Assembly (NCBI GenBank): GCA_028822475.1
Contig: JAPKDT010000035.1
Span: 1-12,826 of the forward strand
Length of the DNA: 12,826 nucleotides
Origin: SAR324 cluster bacterium
GTDB lineage: Bacteria > SAR324 > NAC60-12
Direction of reading: 5' to 3'
Below are positions 1-7,504 of this stretch, one piece after another (position 1 is the stretch's first letter; the number at the start of each line of letters is the position of its first letter). The notes beneath the pieces are model-generated. The model was given only the letters and a program-made list of their open reading frames with translations. It was not told the DNA's origin and did not search any database. The translations under genes were made by a program, and so were the position numbers.

Positions 1-191
1 AGAAATCACCAAGAAATATCCTGCTCTTATTTAGTCAACAGGGATTAATATAGAGCAGTATCCAGATTATAATTAGTGGTGGTCTGATAAGGCTATTAAC
101 CTCCGGTCTTCGGCAGAGGATGTGTGTCCTTTGCTCTGTGTATTACGTCGTTATTTTTTCGTGTAAATTTGTTCTCAAAATTTAAAATAAC

Positions 192-1247
192 TTACACACG
201 GTTATAAGACAACAACCAGAGGCCCAGCGCGAGAAAAATCATATTTCCGCTCCATGCAGCCAGGAAAGGCATAAGTAGACCTGCACTTCCAACTGCCATG
301 GTGATTTGATTGAACATCCAGAATAGTATCCCTAATAAGAAGCTGATCGCCAGAGACTCTGCTGCCGTACCGCGTCTGTTGTATGAGGCGGATAATCCAA
401 GACCAATCAAGACCATGATAAATATTTGAAACGGATAAGCGGTTTTCTGGAAAAACTCAACCCAATGTCGAGTAACATCCTGACCTTCACTTTGCAGTTT
501 AATCGTTTCTTCATATAAGTCAAAGATTGGTTGATGATGCGGAGAAACGGGATTCTCAAAAGGTACGGTCGGAAGTTTTTCTGTCTCAACGCGCCATTGC
601 TCAACGTGCTCCAGTTGCAGACTTTCATCCTGAAAAAGATACCTGATAACGTTATGAAAAACCCAGGAATTTTTTTGTTGTTCACCTCTCTCAATCGCGG
701 TTTTTTCTACGAGCTGGAAGGGTTTTTTCTGCCAGTGAAATGAGGTGATTGAGCTTAAACGGCCATCTTGCTGGCGGTTGCCAAAATAGTAAATGCTTTG
801 ATCTTCACCGACTTTCCAGAGCGGTACCAGACGGGTTGAATTTTCCTGTTTGACCCATGTTTGATGCATCCAGTTGTACATGTAATTCTGGCTGAAATAA
901 GCAAATCCCGCAATGAATACTGAAACTGCCAACACCGGAAATGCCAGGCTCCAACCGCCGATTCCGGAACTGCGCATGGCCAGTAGTTCTGCGTTCTTGT
1001 TCAAAGAACTGAATGCGGCGATAGTGGACAGCAAAACTGTGATAGGGATAATAAGTTCGAGCAACAAAGGCAGCAGCAAAGCTGTTTCCTGAAGAAACTT
1101 TAAAAAACTTAACCAACTCGAAAAAACATTACTTAAATTTCCAAAAAAATTTCCTACCAGTGTCATCAAAACAAAAGAACAGAAAAACAACAGAAAATAA
1201 TGGATAAATTCTGACGCAATGTATTTTGGGATTATTTTGAAAGCCAC
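192..1247 (-). CDS. LptF/LptG family LPS export permease subunit
   Basis: This is a YjgP/YjgQ-family inner-membrane permease of the LptB2FG transporter, which extracts lipopolysaccharide from the inner membrane and passes it to the periplasmic Lpt bridge. The 351 residues show the family layout: three N-terminal membrane helices (about 14-38, 56-80, 100-118), a soluble periplasmic domain (about 120-265, the beta-jellyroll in known structures) and three C-terminal helices (about 270-288, 296-316, 325-346). NAELLAMRSSG at 85-95 matches the conserved cytoplasmic coupling segment after helix 2. The start is GTG, preceded by GGA; an in-frame stop lies six codons upstream with no other start between, so GTG is effectively forced. 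LptF and LptG are often encoded side by side, but here the upstream neighbour is divergent and no partner lies in the 191 bp downstream. LptG is more likely than LptF, but the two are hard to separate by eye. Confidence 0.9.
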   Translation of the reverse strand: MAFKIIPKYIASEFIHYFLLFFCSFVLMTLVGNFFGNLSNVFSSWLSFLKFLQETALLLPLLLELIIPITVLLSTIAAFSSLNKNAELLAMRSSGIGGWSLAFPVLAVSVFIAGFAYFSQNYMYNWMHQTWVKQENSTRLVPLWKVGEDQSIYYFGNRQQDGRLSSITSFHWQKKPFQLVEKTAIERGEQQKNSWVFHNVIRYLFQDESLQLEHVEQWRVETEKLPTVPFENPVSPHHQPIFDLYEETIKLQSEGQDVTRHWVEFFQKTAYPFQIFIMVLIGLGLSASYNRRGTAAESLAISFLLGILFWMFNQITMAVGSAGLLMPFLAAWSGNMIFLALGLWLLSYNRV

Positions 1248-1395
1248 TTTTCCGGATCTTTGTTAGTTAATATAAAAAATTCTTCATCTAAGATAAAGTT
1301 TCTACAAAAAAGGTACAAAGTAAATAAACAAACAATCTTTATATTTGTGCAAAAATTAGGGCATTAACTTGCATAAAAGCACTGAATTAGTATCG

Positions 1396-1426
1396 TAGAT
1401 ATACAATAAATTGGTGACTTTATAAT
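1396..1426 (+). promoter_or_regulatory. Possible promoter for the pseudo-receiver gene
   Basis: A perfect -10 hexamer TATAAT sits at 1421-1426, 30 bp before the ATG at 1457. The best -35 partner is TAGATA at 1396-1401 (four of six matches) with a long 19-bp spacer. The 209-bp divergent region 1248-1456 is AT-rich, so a chance TATAAT is possible. The leader has no good Shine-Dalgarno; the nearest purine run, GAGAG, is too far upstream. Confidence 0.35.
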
Positions 1427-1456
1427 AGCACTTTGAGAGCCTGAATAATAAAATCC

Positions 1457-3658
1457 ATGACTCAATTAATTCTTGTACTTGAGGAAAATCCTGAAATTCA
1501 ACTGGTAATTGCAGTATCTTTGAAGGAAAGTGATATTACAATTAGCCCGGAGTCAGATCCAGATTTATTTGTTCAGCAGGCATCTAAGCAGAAACCGGAT
1601 CTAATATTTCTCAGTAACTCTGACAGTGAACAAGACTACAAGGTATGCAGGGAGATCCGCACAGAATCGGACTTAAAAAATATACCGATCATCTTGCTTG
1701 CAAATGCGAAAGATGAGGTTGACGAACTGTTACTTTCAGAACTTAAAATAAACGGATTACTACGTAAACCCTTTGAAGCCTCGATGCTTCAGGAACAGCT
1801 AAGCCCTTTTATAACTTTGGATGAAAACTTTGGTTCAGAACCGGACGAAAATGATGAAGATTTTTTAATTGATATGAGTACGATTGAAAATCAGTTAAAA
1901 GAAATCAAACAGAGAAAAAACACCTCCTATGCAAATGGTGAGGAAGAGTCTCTGCAGATGGATGACTTTAGGCAAAGCGAGTCCGGACTGGGTTCAGACT
2001 CTTCTCCAGGCAGCCATATGGATTCAATTATTCTGGATAATCATCAGGCTATTCAGTGGCAGCCGGATAGTGAAATTCAGGAGCAAGAATCGTCTCAGGA
2101 TGAAAACGAAATGAGGGTTGATGTTCTGGAAGAAAGTGCTGACGCTGAAATGAACGCTGTTGTAGATGAAATCCCGGAGGACGAACTCGAAACGGACGAT
2201 GGTTTTGAATTTGATCTTAAACTCGATGAAGATGAGCTTGAAACTAATTTAGCAAAAACTGAATCAGCAGCTCTTCCGGTTGAGGCAGAGTCTGTTCCGG
2301 ACGGCCTGGAGCAGCTTAAACATTCAGGTTTGGAAGATCAATTTGCTGAAAGCAGACTTGTTGAAAGCAGGCCTGTTGATCAAGATGAAGAAGCTGAAAT
2401 CAGTCCTGTTGATCAGGCTGAAGATCTGGAACAAAAATTACGTGAAGGGTTAACAGAGATTGATCTTGAGCTTAATGATTTTGAGGAGCCAGGCGAAATA
2501 TGGACAAGGCCTCCTGACTTGGAGCAGACACTCAGAGAAGGTTTGACCGATATCAATTTGGATCAAACTGATTTTAAGCCGGAATATCCTAAAAATCTTT
2601 CTTCTTTTGAAGAGCCTGTTGCGACATCGTCTCGGGGCATGAAAATCAGCAAAGACGTAGTAGAAACTTGGAGTGAACTGGATGACTACGAACTGAAACA
2701 AAACACAGATGAAAATGAGCTTGAGGCGGAAATTCCCTTTGATAATATGCTTCTGTCCGATTCAGTAGAAGATGAATTTGAGGAGGATTCAGAAGTTGAG
2801 GATGTAGAGAAATTTGTGTTTGAAACTTCAACAGATGAATTTGAGATAGAGCTCAATTTGGATCCGGATGATGCGGAAATAAATTCTATGGTACAGGACT
2901 GTTTAGATGATCAGGAAGATAACGAAGAAAGTGCACTTGGTGAACTTGAGGAGTTGAGTGAGCAAATGGAAGCTCTTGAATTCGATGAAACAGAATTAGA
3001 AGAGGAGTCTTCTGAAGTTCAGGAAGAAGTATTTGACAGTTGGGATGAAGCTGAAAATGCCTTCATGGACTTTGACCGGGCTGAAGATGATCTGGAAAAA
3101 GAAGGAATTGAACCAGCGGCAATTGTGGCTGAGGGAATAACGGAGGATGAGGTAGAGCCAGAAGAATATCTTGCGGATATCATGGTGGAAGAACTAGACG
3201 ATCTGCTGGAAGAAGATGATGTCCTAGATGCAGTGGATGGTTCTGAAGATGGAATAGTGGAAGAACTTGAGGAAACTGTGATTAATGGACTTGATGATTT
3301 TGAGGACGATGATGCTGAATTCGAAACGGAAACAAACTCTGAGGCATCTTCGGAAGTCCAGGAAGAAGTATTTGACAGTTGGGATGAAGCTGAAGATGCC
3401 TTCATGGACTTTGAGCGGCAAACAGTTTTTGACGAAAAAAAATCCGGTTTTGCTGAAATAGATGAAATTGGATTCAACAAATTTGATGAAGACTTTGAAA
3501 GTAGTGAAAGTTACAGGTTTACAGAAAAAGAATTGAAAGAGATTGTGGCAGGCTCTGTTCATAAAGCTTTAGAAAAATCGATTGCCTCTTCTCTGGTTGA
3601 ACTTGCCGTTTCCGAATTGAAGTCCCAAGTTGCCCAGATGGATCAAAGCCGAGCTTGA
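1457..3658 (+). CDS. Degenerate receiver domain with long acidic tail and C-terminal helix
   Basis: Residues 1-118 resemble a CheY-like receiver, but the key sites are altered. The acidic pair after strand 1 is E9-E10, the phospho-acceptor aspartate position is Ser53 (in DLIFLSNSD), and the Thr/Ser switch position is Ala82. Only the LRKPF lysine (K104) is kept, so phosphorylation by a normal histidine kinase is unlikely. Residues about 120-685 are extremely Asp/Glu-rich, probably disordered, with two internal repeats (residues 323-344 with 354-375, and 518-541 with 631-654). Residues 686-733 form a predicted amphipathic helix starting YRFTEKELKEIVAGSV, reminiscent of the C-terminal tails of deltaproteobacterial receiver-plus-linker proteins. 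This reads as a cytoplasmic scaffold or polarity-type protein rather than a DNA-binding regulator, since no output domain is visible. The start fits strand 1 of the receiver fold. The 3' end overlaps psuG tail to tail by 16 bp. The function is unknown. Confidence 0.85.
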   Translation: MTQLILVLEENPEIQLVIAVSLKESDITISPESDPDLFVQQASKQKPDLIFLSNSDSEQDYKVCREIRTESDLKNIPIILLANAKDEVDELLLSELKINGLLRKPFEASMLQEQLSPFITLDENFGSEPDENDEDFLIDMSTIENQLKEIKQRKNTSYANGEEESLQMDDFRQSESGLGSDSSPGSHMDSIILDNHQAIQWQPDSEIQEQESSQDENEMRVDVLEESADAEMNAVVDEIPEDELETDDGFEFDLKLDEDELETNLAKTESAALPVEAESVPDGLEQLKHSGLEDQFAESRLVESRPVDQDEEAEISPVDQAEDLEQKLREGLTEIDLELNDFEEPGEIWTRPPDLEQTLREGLTDINLDQTDFKPEYPKNLSSFEEPVATSSRGMKISKDVVETWSELDDYELKQNTDENELEAEIPFDNMLLSDSVEDEFEEDSEVEDVEKFVFETSTDEFEIELNLDPDDAEINSMVQDCLDDQEDNEESALGELEELSEQMEALEFDETELEEESSEVQEEVFDSWDEAENAFMDFDRAEDDLEKEGIEPAAIVAEGITEDEVEPEEYLADIMVEELDDLLEEDDVLDAVDGSEDGIVEELEETVINGLDDFEDDDAEFETETNSEASSEVQEEVFDSWDEAEDAFMDFERQTVFDEKKSGFAEIDEIGFNKFDEDFESSESYRFTEKELKEIVAGSVHKALEKSIASSLVELAVSELKSQVAQMDQSRA
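2423..2581 (+). repeat. Diverged 22-residue tandem-like repeat inside the acidic tail
   Basis: Residues 323-344 and 354-375 of the pseudo-receiver protein share the pattern DLEQ-x-LREGLT-[ED]-I-[DN]-L-x(3)-DF. The DNA of the two copies has diverged much more than the protein, so the motif seems to be held by selection. It could be a short linear binding motif; its partner is unknown. Confidence 0.6.
3008..3079 (+). repeat. 72-bp in-frame direct repeat, copy 1
   Basis: This encodes residues 518-541 of the acidic-tail protein, containing EVQEEVFDSWDEAE. It matches copy 2 at 3347-3418 at 68 of 72 bases by hand comparison, including a 36-bp identical core. The copies are 339 bp (113 codons) apart, so the reading frame is kept. 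Confidence 0.85.
3347..3418 (+). repeat. 72-bp in-frame direct repeat, copy 2
   Basis: This encodes residues 631-654. Two of the four base differences from copy 1 are silent and two give conservative swaps (N to D and D to E). Near-identity at the DNA level, unlike the older DLEQ repeat in the same gene, points to recent duplication or gene conversion. Confidence 0.85.
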
Positions 3659-4563
3659 TAAGCGACAGCTATTTTTGCTCCAAGACTCGCGTTATTGCAA
3701 ACTAGAGCAATGTTGCTCTTAAGGCTTTCCCCTTCTGTCAGTTGGTTGATGCGTTCCAGTAAAAACGGGGTCACGTCTTTGCCTTCAATTTCCTTTTCTG
3801 CAGCATCCTTTATCGCCGCGGATATTGCCAACTGAATGATAGCGTCATCCATGGCATCTTCCTGTTGCACAGGATTGCCAATCACGATTCCTCCGTCCAA
3901 TCCAAGCTCCCATTTAATTTTCATGCAGCGTGCTATTTCTTCCGGCGTGTCCAAACGTGCCTGCACCATAGATCCGCTTGCAGGTGTATAAAAAGCCGGG
4001 AATTCTTCTGTTTTGTAACCAATTACGGGCACACCCTGTGTTTCCAAATACTCAAGGGTACGTGGAATATCGAGGATGGATTTTATTCCGGCGCAGACGA
4101 CTGCGACATTTGTCTGAGCAAGCTCCATCAAGTCAGCTGAAATATCCATAGTTTTTTCGCTTTCACGGTGTACCCCGCCGATTCCGCCTGTTACAAAAAC
4201 GGCGATTCCTGCTAATTTAGCGCAAATCATAGTTGCCGCAACTGTGGTTCCTCCGCTTTGTTTTTGTGAAAGTACTAACGGTAAATCACGACGGCTGACT
4301 TTTAGCGGAGTAGTGTGCTTTGCAAATTGTTCCAGTTCATGCTGACTCAGGCCGATCTTGATCCGGCCGTTCAAAATGGCGATTGTGGCAGGTACAGCAC
4401 TTTCCTCACGTATTATATTTTCAACGGCATGTGCTGTTTCCAAATTTTGCGGATAAGGCATTCCATGGGAAATTATCGTTGATTCCAGTGCTACTAACGG
4501 CTGTCCTGTTTTTAATGCTTGCTGAACTTCCGCGGAAATGTCCATCTCAAATGTTTTCTTCAT
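3643..4563 (-). CDS. psuG: Pseudouridine-5'-phosphate glycosidase
   Basis: PsuG cleaves the C-C glycosidic bond of pseudouridine 5'-phosphate, giving uracil and ribose 5-phosphate, in cytoplasmic pseudouridine catabolism. The 306 residues match the family along their length. VALESTIISHGMPYPQN (24-40) carries the conserved glutamate E27, equivalent to E31 of the E. coli enzyme. GGIGGVHRESEKTMDISADL (126-145) includes D144, which fits the manganese ligand D149. K161 in CAGIKSILDIPRT fits the catalytic lysine K166; the 17-residue spacing is the same. The usual partner kinase PsuK and a nucleoside transporter are not adjacent, so pseudouridine phosphorylation must be encoded elsewhere. A purine-rich AAAGAGAG lies just before the ATG. 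A good promoter and an inverted repeat lie upstream (4612-4651). The 3' end overlaps the convergent acidic-protein gene by 16 bp. Confidence 0.95.
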   Translation of the reverse strand: MKKTFEMDISAEVQQALKTGQPLVALESTIISHGMPYPQNLETAHAVENIIREESAVPATIAILNGRIKIGLSQHELEQFAKHTTPLKVSRRDLPLVLSQKQSGGTTVAATMICAKLAGIAVFVTGGIGGVHRESEKTMDISADLMELAQTNVAVVCAGIKSILDIPRTLEYLETQGVPVIGYKTEEFPAFYTPASGSMVQARLDTPEEIARCMKIKWELGLDGGIVIGNPVQQEDAMDDAIIQLAISAAIKDAAEKEIEGKDVTPFLLERINQLTEGESLKSNIALVCNNASLGAKIAVAYQARL

Positions 4564-4611
4564 GTCTCTCTTTAAAAAAATTTTAGTTTTGAAGGTTTTT
4601 AACTTTCCTTT

Positions 4612-4645
4612 GCTTACATCTAAAATAAGCGAAAACTATGTAAGC
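4612..4645. promoter_or_regulatory. Perfect 8-bp inverted repeat, likely operator for psuG
   Basis: GCTTACAT (4612-4619) and ATGTAAGC (4638-4645) are exact inverted copies separated by 18 bp. The arms bracket the -10 hexamer of the predicted psuG promoter. One arm directly abuts the -35 element and the other lies near the expected transcription start. This placement suits a dimeric repressor of psuG; the regulator is not encoded nearby. Confidence 0.5.
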
Positions 4646-4651
4646 TGTCAA
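4622..4651 (-). promoter_or_regulatory. psuG promoter
   Basis: Read on the minus strand, a perfect -35 TTGACA (4646-4651) is followed, after an 18-bp spacer, by TATTTT (4622-4627, four of six matches to the -10 consensus). Transcription would begin near 4615, about 50 nt before the psuG ATG. A second ATTGAC lies 13 bp further upstream on the same strand. Confidence 0.55.
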
Positions 4652-4679
4652 TCGACATCGTCAATGCAGAGCTATTTCT

Positions 4680-4705
4680 ATTGATAGAATCAATCGAAAG
4701 GATTG
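4680..4705. promoter_or_regulatory. Overlapping small palindromes upstream of phnW
   Basis: ATTGATAGAATCAAT (4680-4694) is a perfect inverted repeat with 6-bp arms. It overlaps CAATCGAAAGGATTG (4691-4705), which has 5-bp arms. TCAATCG also occurs at 4649-4655. They could bind regulators of phnW or psuG, but such short palindromes arise easily in AT-rich DNA. A GATAAT at 4723-4728 might serve as a -10 element for phnW, though no well-spaced -35 accompanies it. Confidence 0.3.
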
Positions 4706-4802
4706 TTTATTTGCATTTTACAGATAATACAAATATTTGTAGAATTGGAGATTATCAGAACTGAACCAATATCATATTTTAACATTCCAAACTATTTTAC
4801 CC

Positions 4803-5903
4803 ATGAAACGCAACATTCTCTTAAATCCCGGACCAGCCACAACGACGGACAGTGTCAAAGAGGCACTGTTGGTTCCGGACATTTGTCCACGTGAGCAGGA
4901 ATTTGGTGAGCTGACGCAAGCAGTATTAAACAAAGTCGTCCAGGTAGTCAATGGTGAATCCACGCACACTGCTGTTATTTTTACCGGTTCCGGAACAGCT
5001 GGTGTAGAAGCCGCTTTGAGTTCGGTTGTGCCTCCAGATGGCAAAATATTAATTCTCGATAATGGTGCCTACGGTAAACGCGCAGAAACTATTATTCAGG
5101 CTTATGGTATTCCGTACCGTACATATCGGATGGTCTGGGGGGATTATCCGGATGTGGATGCTGTGGAAGCTATTTTTAAAGAAGACGGAGAACTAACGCA
5201 TTTTGTTTTTGTGCATCATGAAACAACCACCGGAATGCTCAATCCTCTGCCGGAACTGTTGGAACTATGTCGGAAATACGAAGTAGATTCGATTGTGGAT
5301 GCGATGTCATCTTATGCCGGCCTGCCGATCGACATGCGTGAACTGCCGATTGATTATTTAATCTCATCATCAAACAAGTGTATCCAGGGCATGGCGGGTA
5401 CAAGTTTTGTGATTGCCAATCAAGAAAAACTCGCCAAAACCGCTGAAATCCCACCCCGTAATTTGTACCTGAATCTGTGGGGTAATCATAGCTATATCGA
5501 AAAAACAGGACAATTTCAGTTTACTCCGCCTGTGCAAATTGTTTATGCTCTTAATCAGGCGCTGGATGAGTTTTTTGTAGAAACCCAGGCGGGGCGCACC
5601 GCGCGTTATGTTAAGTCATATGAGACTTTACTGGATGGTCTTGAAAAAGCAGGTTTGGAACTCCTCCTGCCTAAATCTCAACATTCAAAATTATTAACCG
5701 CAATTGTTGAACCGGATTCCCCGGGATATGATTTTATGGAGATGCACGATTATTTTTATGAAAACGATATTACTATTTATCCTGGAAAAGGTGCAAAACA
5801 GGATACTTTCAGGGTTGCAAATATTGGTGAAATTGATTATCGTGACATGCTGCTTTTCAACAAACTCCTTCTTCAATACTTTGAGGAGAAGAAGATTATG
5901 TAA
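4803..5903 (+). CDS. phnW: 2-aminoethylphosphonate--pyruvate aminotransferase (PhnW-type)
   Basis: This is a class V, fold type I PLP aminotransferase. PhnW interconverts 2-aminoethylphosphonate plus pyruvate with phosphonoacetaldehyde plus alanine in the cytoplasm. The 366 residues match the family length of about 365. Visible signatures are the N-terminal LLNPGPATTTDSVKEA, GSGTAGVEA (62-70) in the cofactor phosphate loop, D167 in VDAMSS (pyridine-nitrogen aspartate), K192 in SSSNKCIQG (Schiff-base lysine) and R337 in TFRVANIG (substrate carboxylate). SNKCIQG and the C-terminal TFR-x-x-NIG favour PhnW over alanine-glyoxylate or serine-pyruvate relatives. No PhnX, PhnY/PhnA, Ppm or Ppd gene is nearby, so the direction (breakdown or synthesis) is not shown. 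The ATG has no Shine-Dalgarno but matches the usual N-terminus. The glutamine amidotransferase gene starts 26 bp downstream, probably co-transcribed. Confidence 0.85.
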   Translation: MKRNILLNPGPATTTDSVKEALLVPDICPREQEFGELTQAVLNKVVQVVNGESTHTAVIFTGSGTAGVEAALSSVVPPDGKILILDNGAYGKRAETIIQAYGIPYRTYRMVWGDYPDVDAVEAIFKEDGELTHFVFVHHETTTGMLNPLPELLELCRKYEVDSIVDAMSSYAGLPIDMRELPIDYLISSSNKCIQGMAGTSFVIANQEKLAKTAEIPPRNLYLNLWGNHSYIEKTGQFQFTPPVQIVYALNQALDEFFVETQAGRTARYVKSYETLLDGLEKAGLELLLPKSQHSKLLTAIVEPDSPGYDFMEMHDYFYENDITIYPGKGAKQDTFRVANIGEIDYRDMLLFNKLLLQYFEEKKIM

Positions 5904-5929
5904 CTTTTACGCTACTTTCCTGACGTCTT

Positions 5930-6643
5930 ATGAGAATTGGTATTCTGCAATGTGATTCAACCAATGAAAATTTACAGGCTGAGCATGGTGACTATCCATG
6001 GATGTTCATCTCGCTTTTTCAAAGCATTGATCCAGAATTACAGTTTTCGGTTTTTGACATGCAGCTTGAGCAATATCCTCAAGTACCTCAGGAGTGTGAC
6101 GCGTATTTGATCACGGGCAGCCGCTTCAGTGTCTATGACGATGAAGAGTGGATTCGAAAATTGGAAAAGTATGTGGTTGAACTACATCGTAATAAACATC
6201 CGTTGCTGGGCATTTGTTTCGGTCACCAGATGATTGCCAGGGCACTCGGCGGAAAAACAGAAAAAGCTACTCAGGGCTGGGGAGTAGGTGTGCATTCATA
6301 TAGGAAAATTAAAACGAAATCTTGGCTCAATCCTGATTTGGAGAACTTTTCACTGCTGGCTGTTCATCAGGATCAAGTCACACAACTTCCGGAAGGGGCG
6401 GAGTTGATCGCGGAAAGTGAATTTTGCCCTAATGCCGCTTTTCGGATTGATGATCATATTTTGACTTTTCAGCCACATCCAGAATTGGAGAAAGCATATA
6501 CAAAAGTTTTGATGGATTTACGCGAACAAATCCTGGGACCAGAAATTTTTGCGGCAGGCGTTAAATCACTGGATAGCTCCATCCAGCCTCAGGTAATCAC
6601 GCAATGGATGCTCAACTTCCTCCGGAACGGAACGTCCTCCTGA
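5930..6643 (+). CDS. Class I glutamine amidotransferase (GATase1) domain protein
   Basis: This is a stand-alone 237-residue GATase1 protein of the GuaA-amidotransferase-related group. Such domains hydrolyse glutamine and hand ammonia to a synthetase partner, or act as stand-alone amidohydrolases. The triad is intact: C96 in LLGICFGHQMIARALGG (the nucleophile elbow), with H183 and E185 in TFQPHPE. ITGSRFSVYDD (61-71) is the oxyanion-side segment and LLAVHQDQVTQLPEGAELIA the typical late motif. No synthetase domain follows, so the true acceptor is unknown. It lies 26 bp after phnW with no terminator between, which suggests one transcript and perhaps use of a product of that aminotransferase; that link is inference. 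There is no clear Shine-Dalgarno, but MRIGILQCD is a normal start for the fold. It ends 27 bp before the convergent glycosyltransferase gene, and I see no terminator in that gap. Confidence 0.85.
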   Translation: MRIGILQCDSTNENLQAEHGDYPWMFISLFQSIDPELQFSVFDMQLEQYPQVPQECDAYLITGSRFSVYDDEEWIRKLEKYVVELHRNKHPLLGICFGHQMIARALGGKTEKATQGWGVGVHSYRKIKTKSWLNPDLENFSLLAVHQDQVTQLPEGAELIAESEFCPNAAFRIDDHILTFQPHPELEKAYTKVLMDLREQILGPEIFAAGVKSLDSSIQPQVITQWMLNFLRNGTSS

Positions 6644-6670
6644 AGACAGATACGTTTCAAGTCTCAGAAT

Positions 6671-7447
6671 TCAGAATTTGCTCTTTGACACCGGATTCTG
6701 TGTCAATTCCCAAAGCTTAAAATAACGTACAACAAAATTCAGTGCATCAAAAATTGCGCAGAACAAACCGGGCAAGCCATCACGGAATCCACCTTTGAGG
6801 AAATAGCGCCGCAAAAAACGACTAAACGGTTTGAGCAAGAAAAAGCGCAGAGAATTTACGGTTGTTATCTGTACTCCGGAATCCCGTAGATAACAAGCCT
6901 CAACGCCAGTATAGAAATCAAACTTGCTTAAAAATTGACTGATGTTCAGATAGGGAAAGTGCAGCATATCGTTTTCTAATTTACCGACGCTGCCCTCAAC
7001 CACCAATTTTTCATGTACGTGCTGATTCGGAAAATGCGCGGAATCTTTCCTAAATAAACGTAACTGCGTGTCTGGATACTGACTCCCGTGACGTAGCCAT
7101 TTTCCAAAATAATGATTGCGGCGTTTCAGTTTGAAGGCTGAGTTTGTAGTTGCTTGAATTACTTTTTCGATTTCCGATACCAAAATTTCCGGAATCCTTT
7201 CATCTGGATCTACATAAAAAACCCAATCCCCGGACGCCTGCTCCATCGCGTAACTTTTGTTGACATTTAGGTTGGTATTGTTCAGACGTGAATAAACACG
7301 ACAGCCAGTCTCCCGCGCGACTTCCAGGGAACCATCATGACTTTCGCAGTCTACATAGACGATTTCATCTGCCCATTTGAGTTGAGGTAGTAATTCCCGT
7401 AAGTGTTCAACTTCATTATGTCCGATGATAGTTATGCTGAGATTCAT
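6671..7447 (-). CDS. Family 2 glycosyltransferase, WaaE/KdtX-like
   Basis: This GT-A fold glycosyltransferase resembles the lipopolysaccharide core enzymes WaaE/KdtX, which add a hexose to inner-core heptose at the cytoplasmic face of the inner membrane. In order, the 258 residues show SITIIGHNE (strand 1), WADEIVYVDCESHDGS (25-40, nucleotide binding), SGDWVFYVDPDERI (72-85) with the D80-x-D82 metal motif, the acceptor-side segment RHGSQYPDTQLRLFRK (119-134) and VHEKL (144-148). The C-terminal third is basic and hydrophobic (LLKPFSRFLRRYFLKGGFRDG) and probably binds the membrane. Donor and acceptor cannot be told from sequence. It is transcribed away from its neighbours, with its own likely promoter at 7505-7533. 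The ATG lacks a Shine-Dalgarno but gives the normal N-terminus for the family. Confidence 0.88.
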   Translation of the reverse strand: MNLSITIIGHNEVEHLRELLPQLKWADEIVYVDCESHDGSLEVARETGCRVYSRLNNTNLNVNKSYAMEQASGDWVFYVDPDERIPEILVSEIEKVIQATTNSAFKLKRRNHYFGKWLRHGSQYPDTQLRLFRKDSAHFPNQHVHEKLVVEGSVGKLENDMLHFPYLNISQFLSKFDFYTGVEACYLRDSGVQITTVNSLRFFLLKPFSRFLRRYFLKGGFRDGLPGLFCAIFDALNFVVRYFKLWELTQNPVSKSKF

Positions 7448-7504
7448 GGAGTTTGGAATTTGTGTTGATGAACTTAGTTTCAGGGAAAAATTCGGAACAT
7501 TTTC

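Noticed and set aside
1..34. Frame on the plus strand ending in TAG at 32-34, with ten residues (EITKKYPALI) visible
   Set aside because: It looks protein-like and may be the end of a gene beyond the left edge, but ten codons are too few to support a call.
114..138. Imperfect hairpin CAGAGGA ... TCC-TTTGC-TCTG with a T-run about 15 bp further on
   Set aside because: The stem is interrupted by a bulge and the T-run is too distant for an intrinsic terminator. On the minus strand, where lptG would end, no T-run follows.
3019..3480. Long serine-rich open frame antisense to the acidic-tail gene
   Set aside because: It arises because GAA and GAT codons read as TTC and ATC/TCA-type codons on the other strand. 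It has low complexity, no ribosome site and no independent support.
4803..7447. Phosphonolipid or phosphonate-glycan synthesis cluster formed by phnW, the amidotransferase and the glycosyltransferase
   Set aside because: The glycosyltransferase is on the opposite strand with its own promoter, and no PEP mutase or phosphonopyruvate decarboxylase gene is present, so a joint pathway is not supported.
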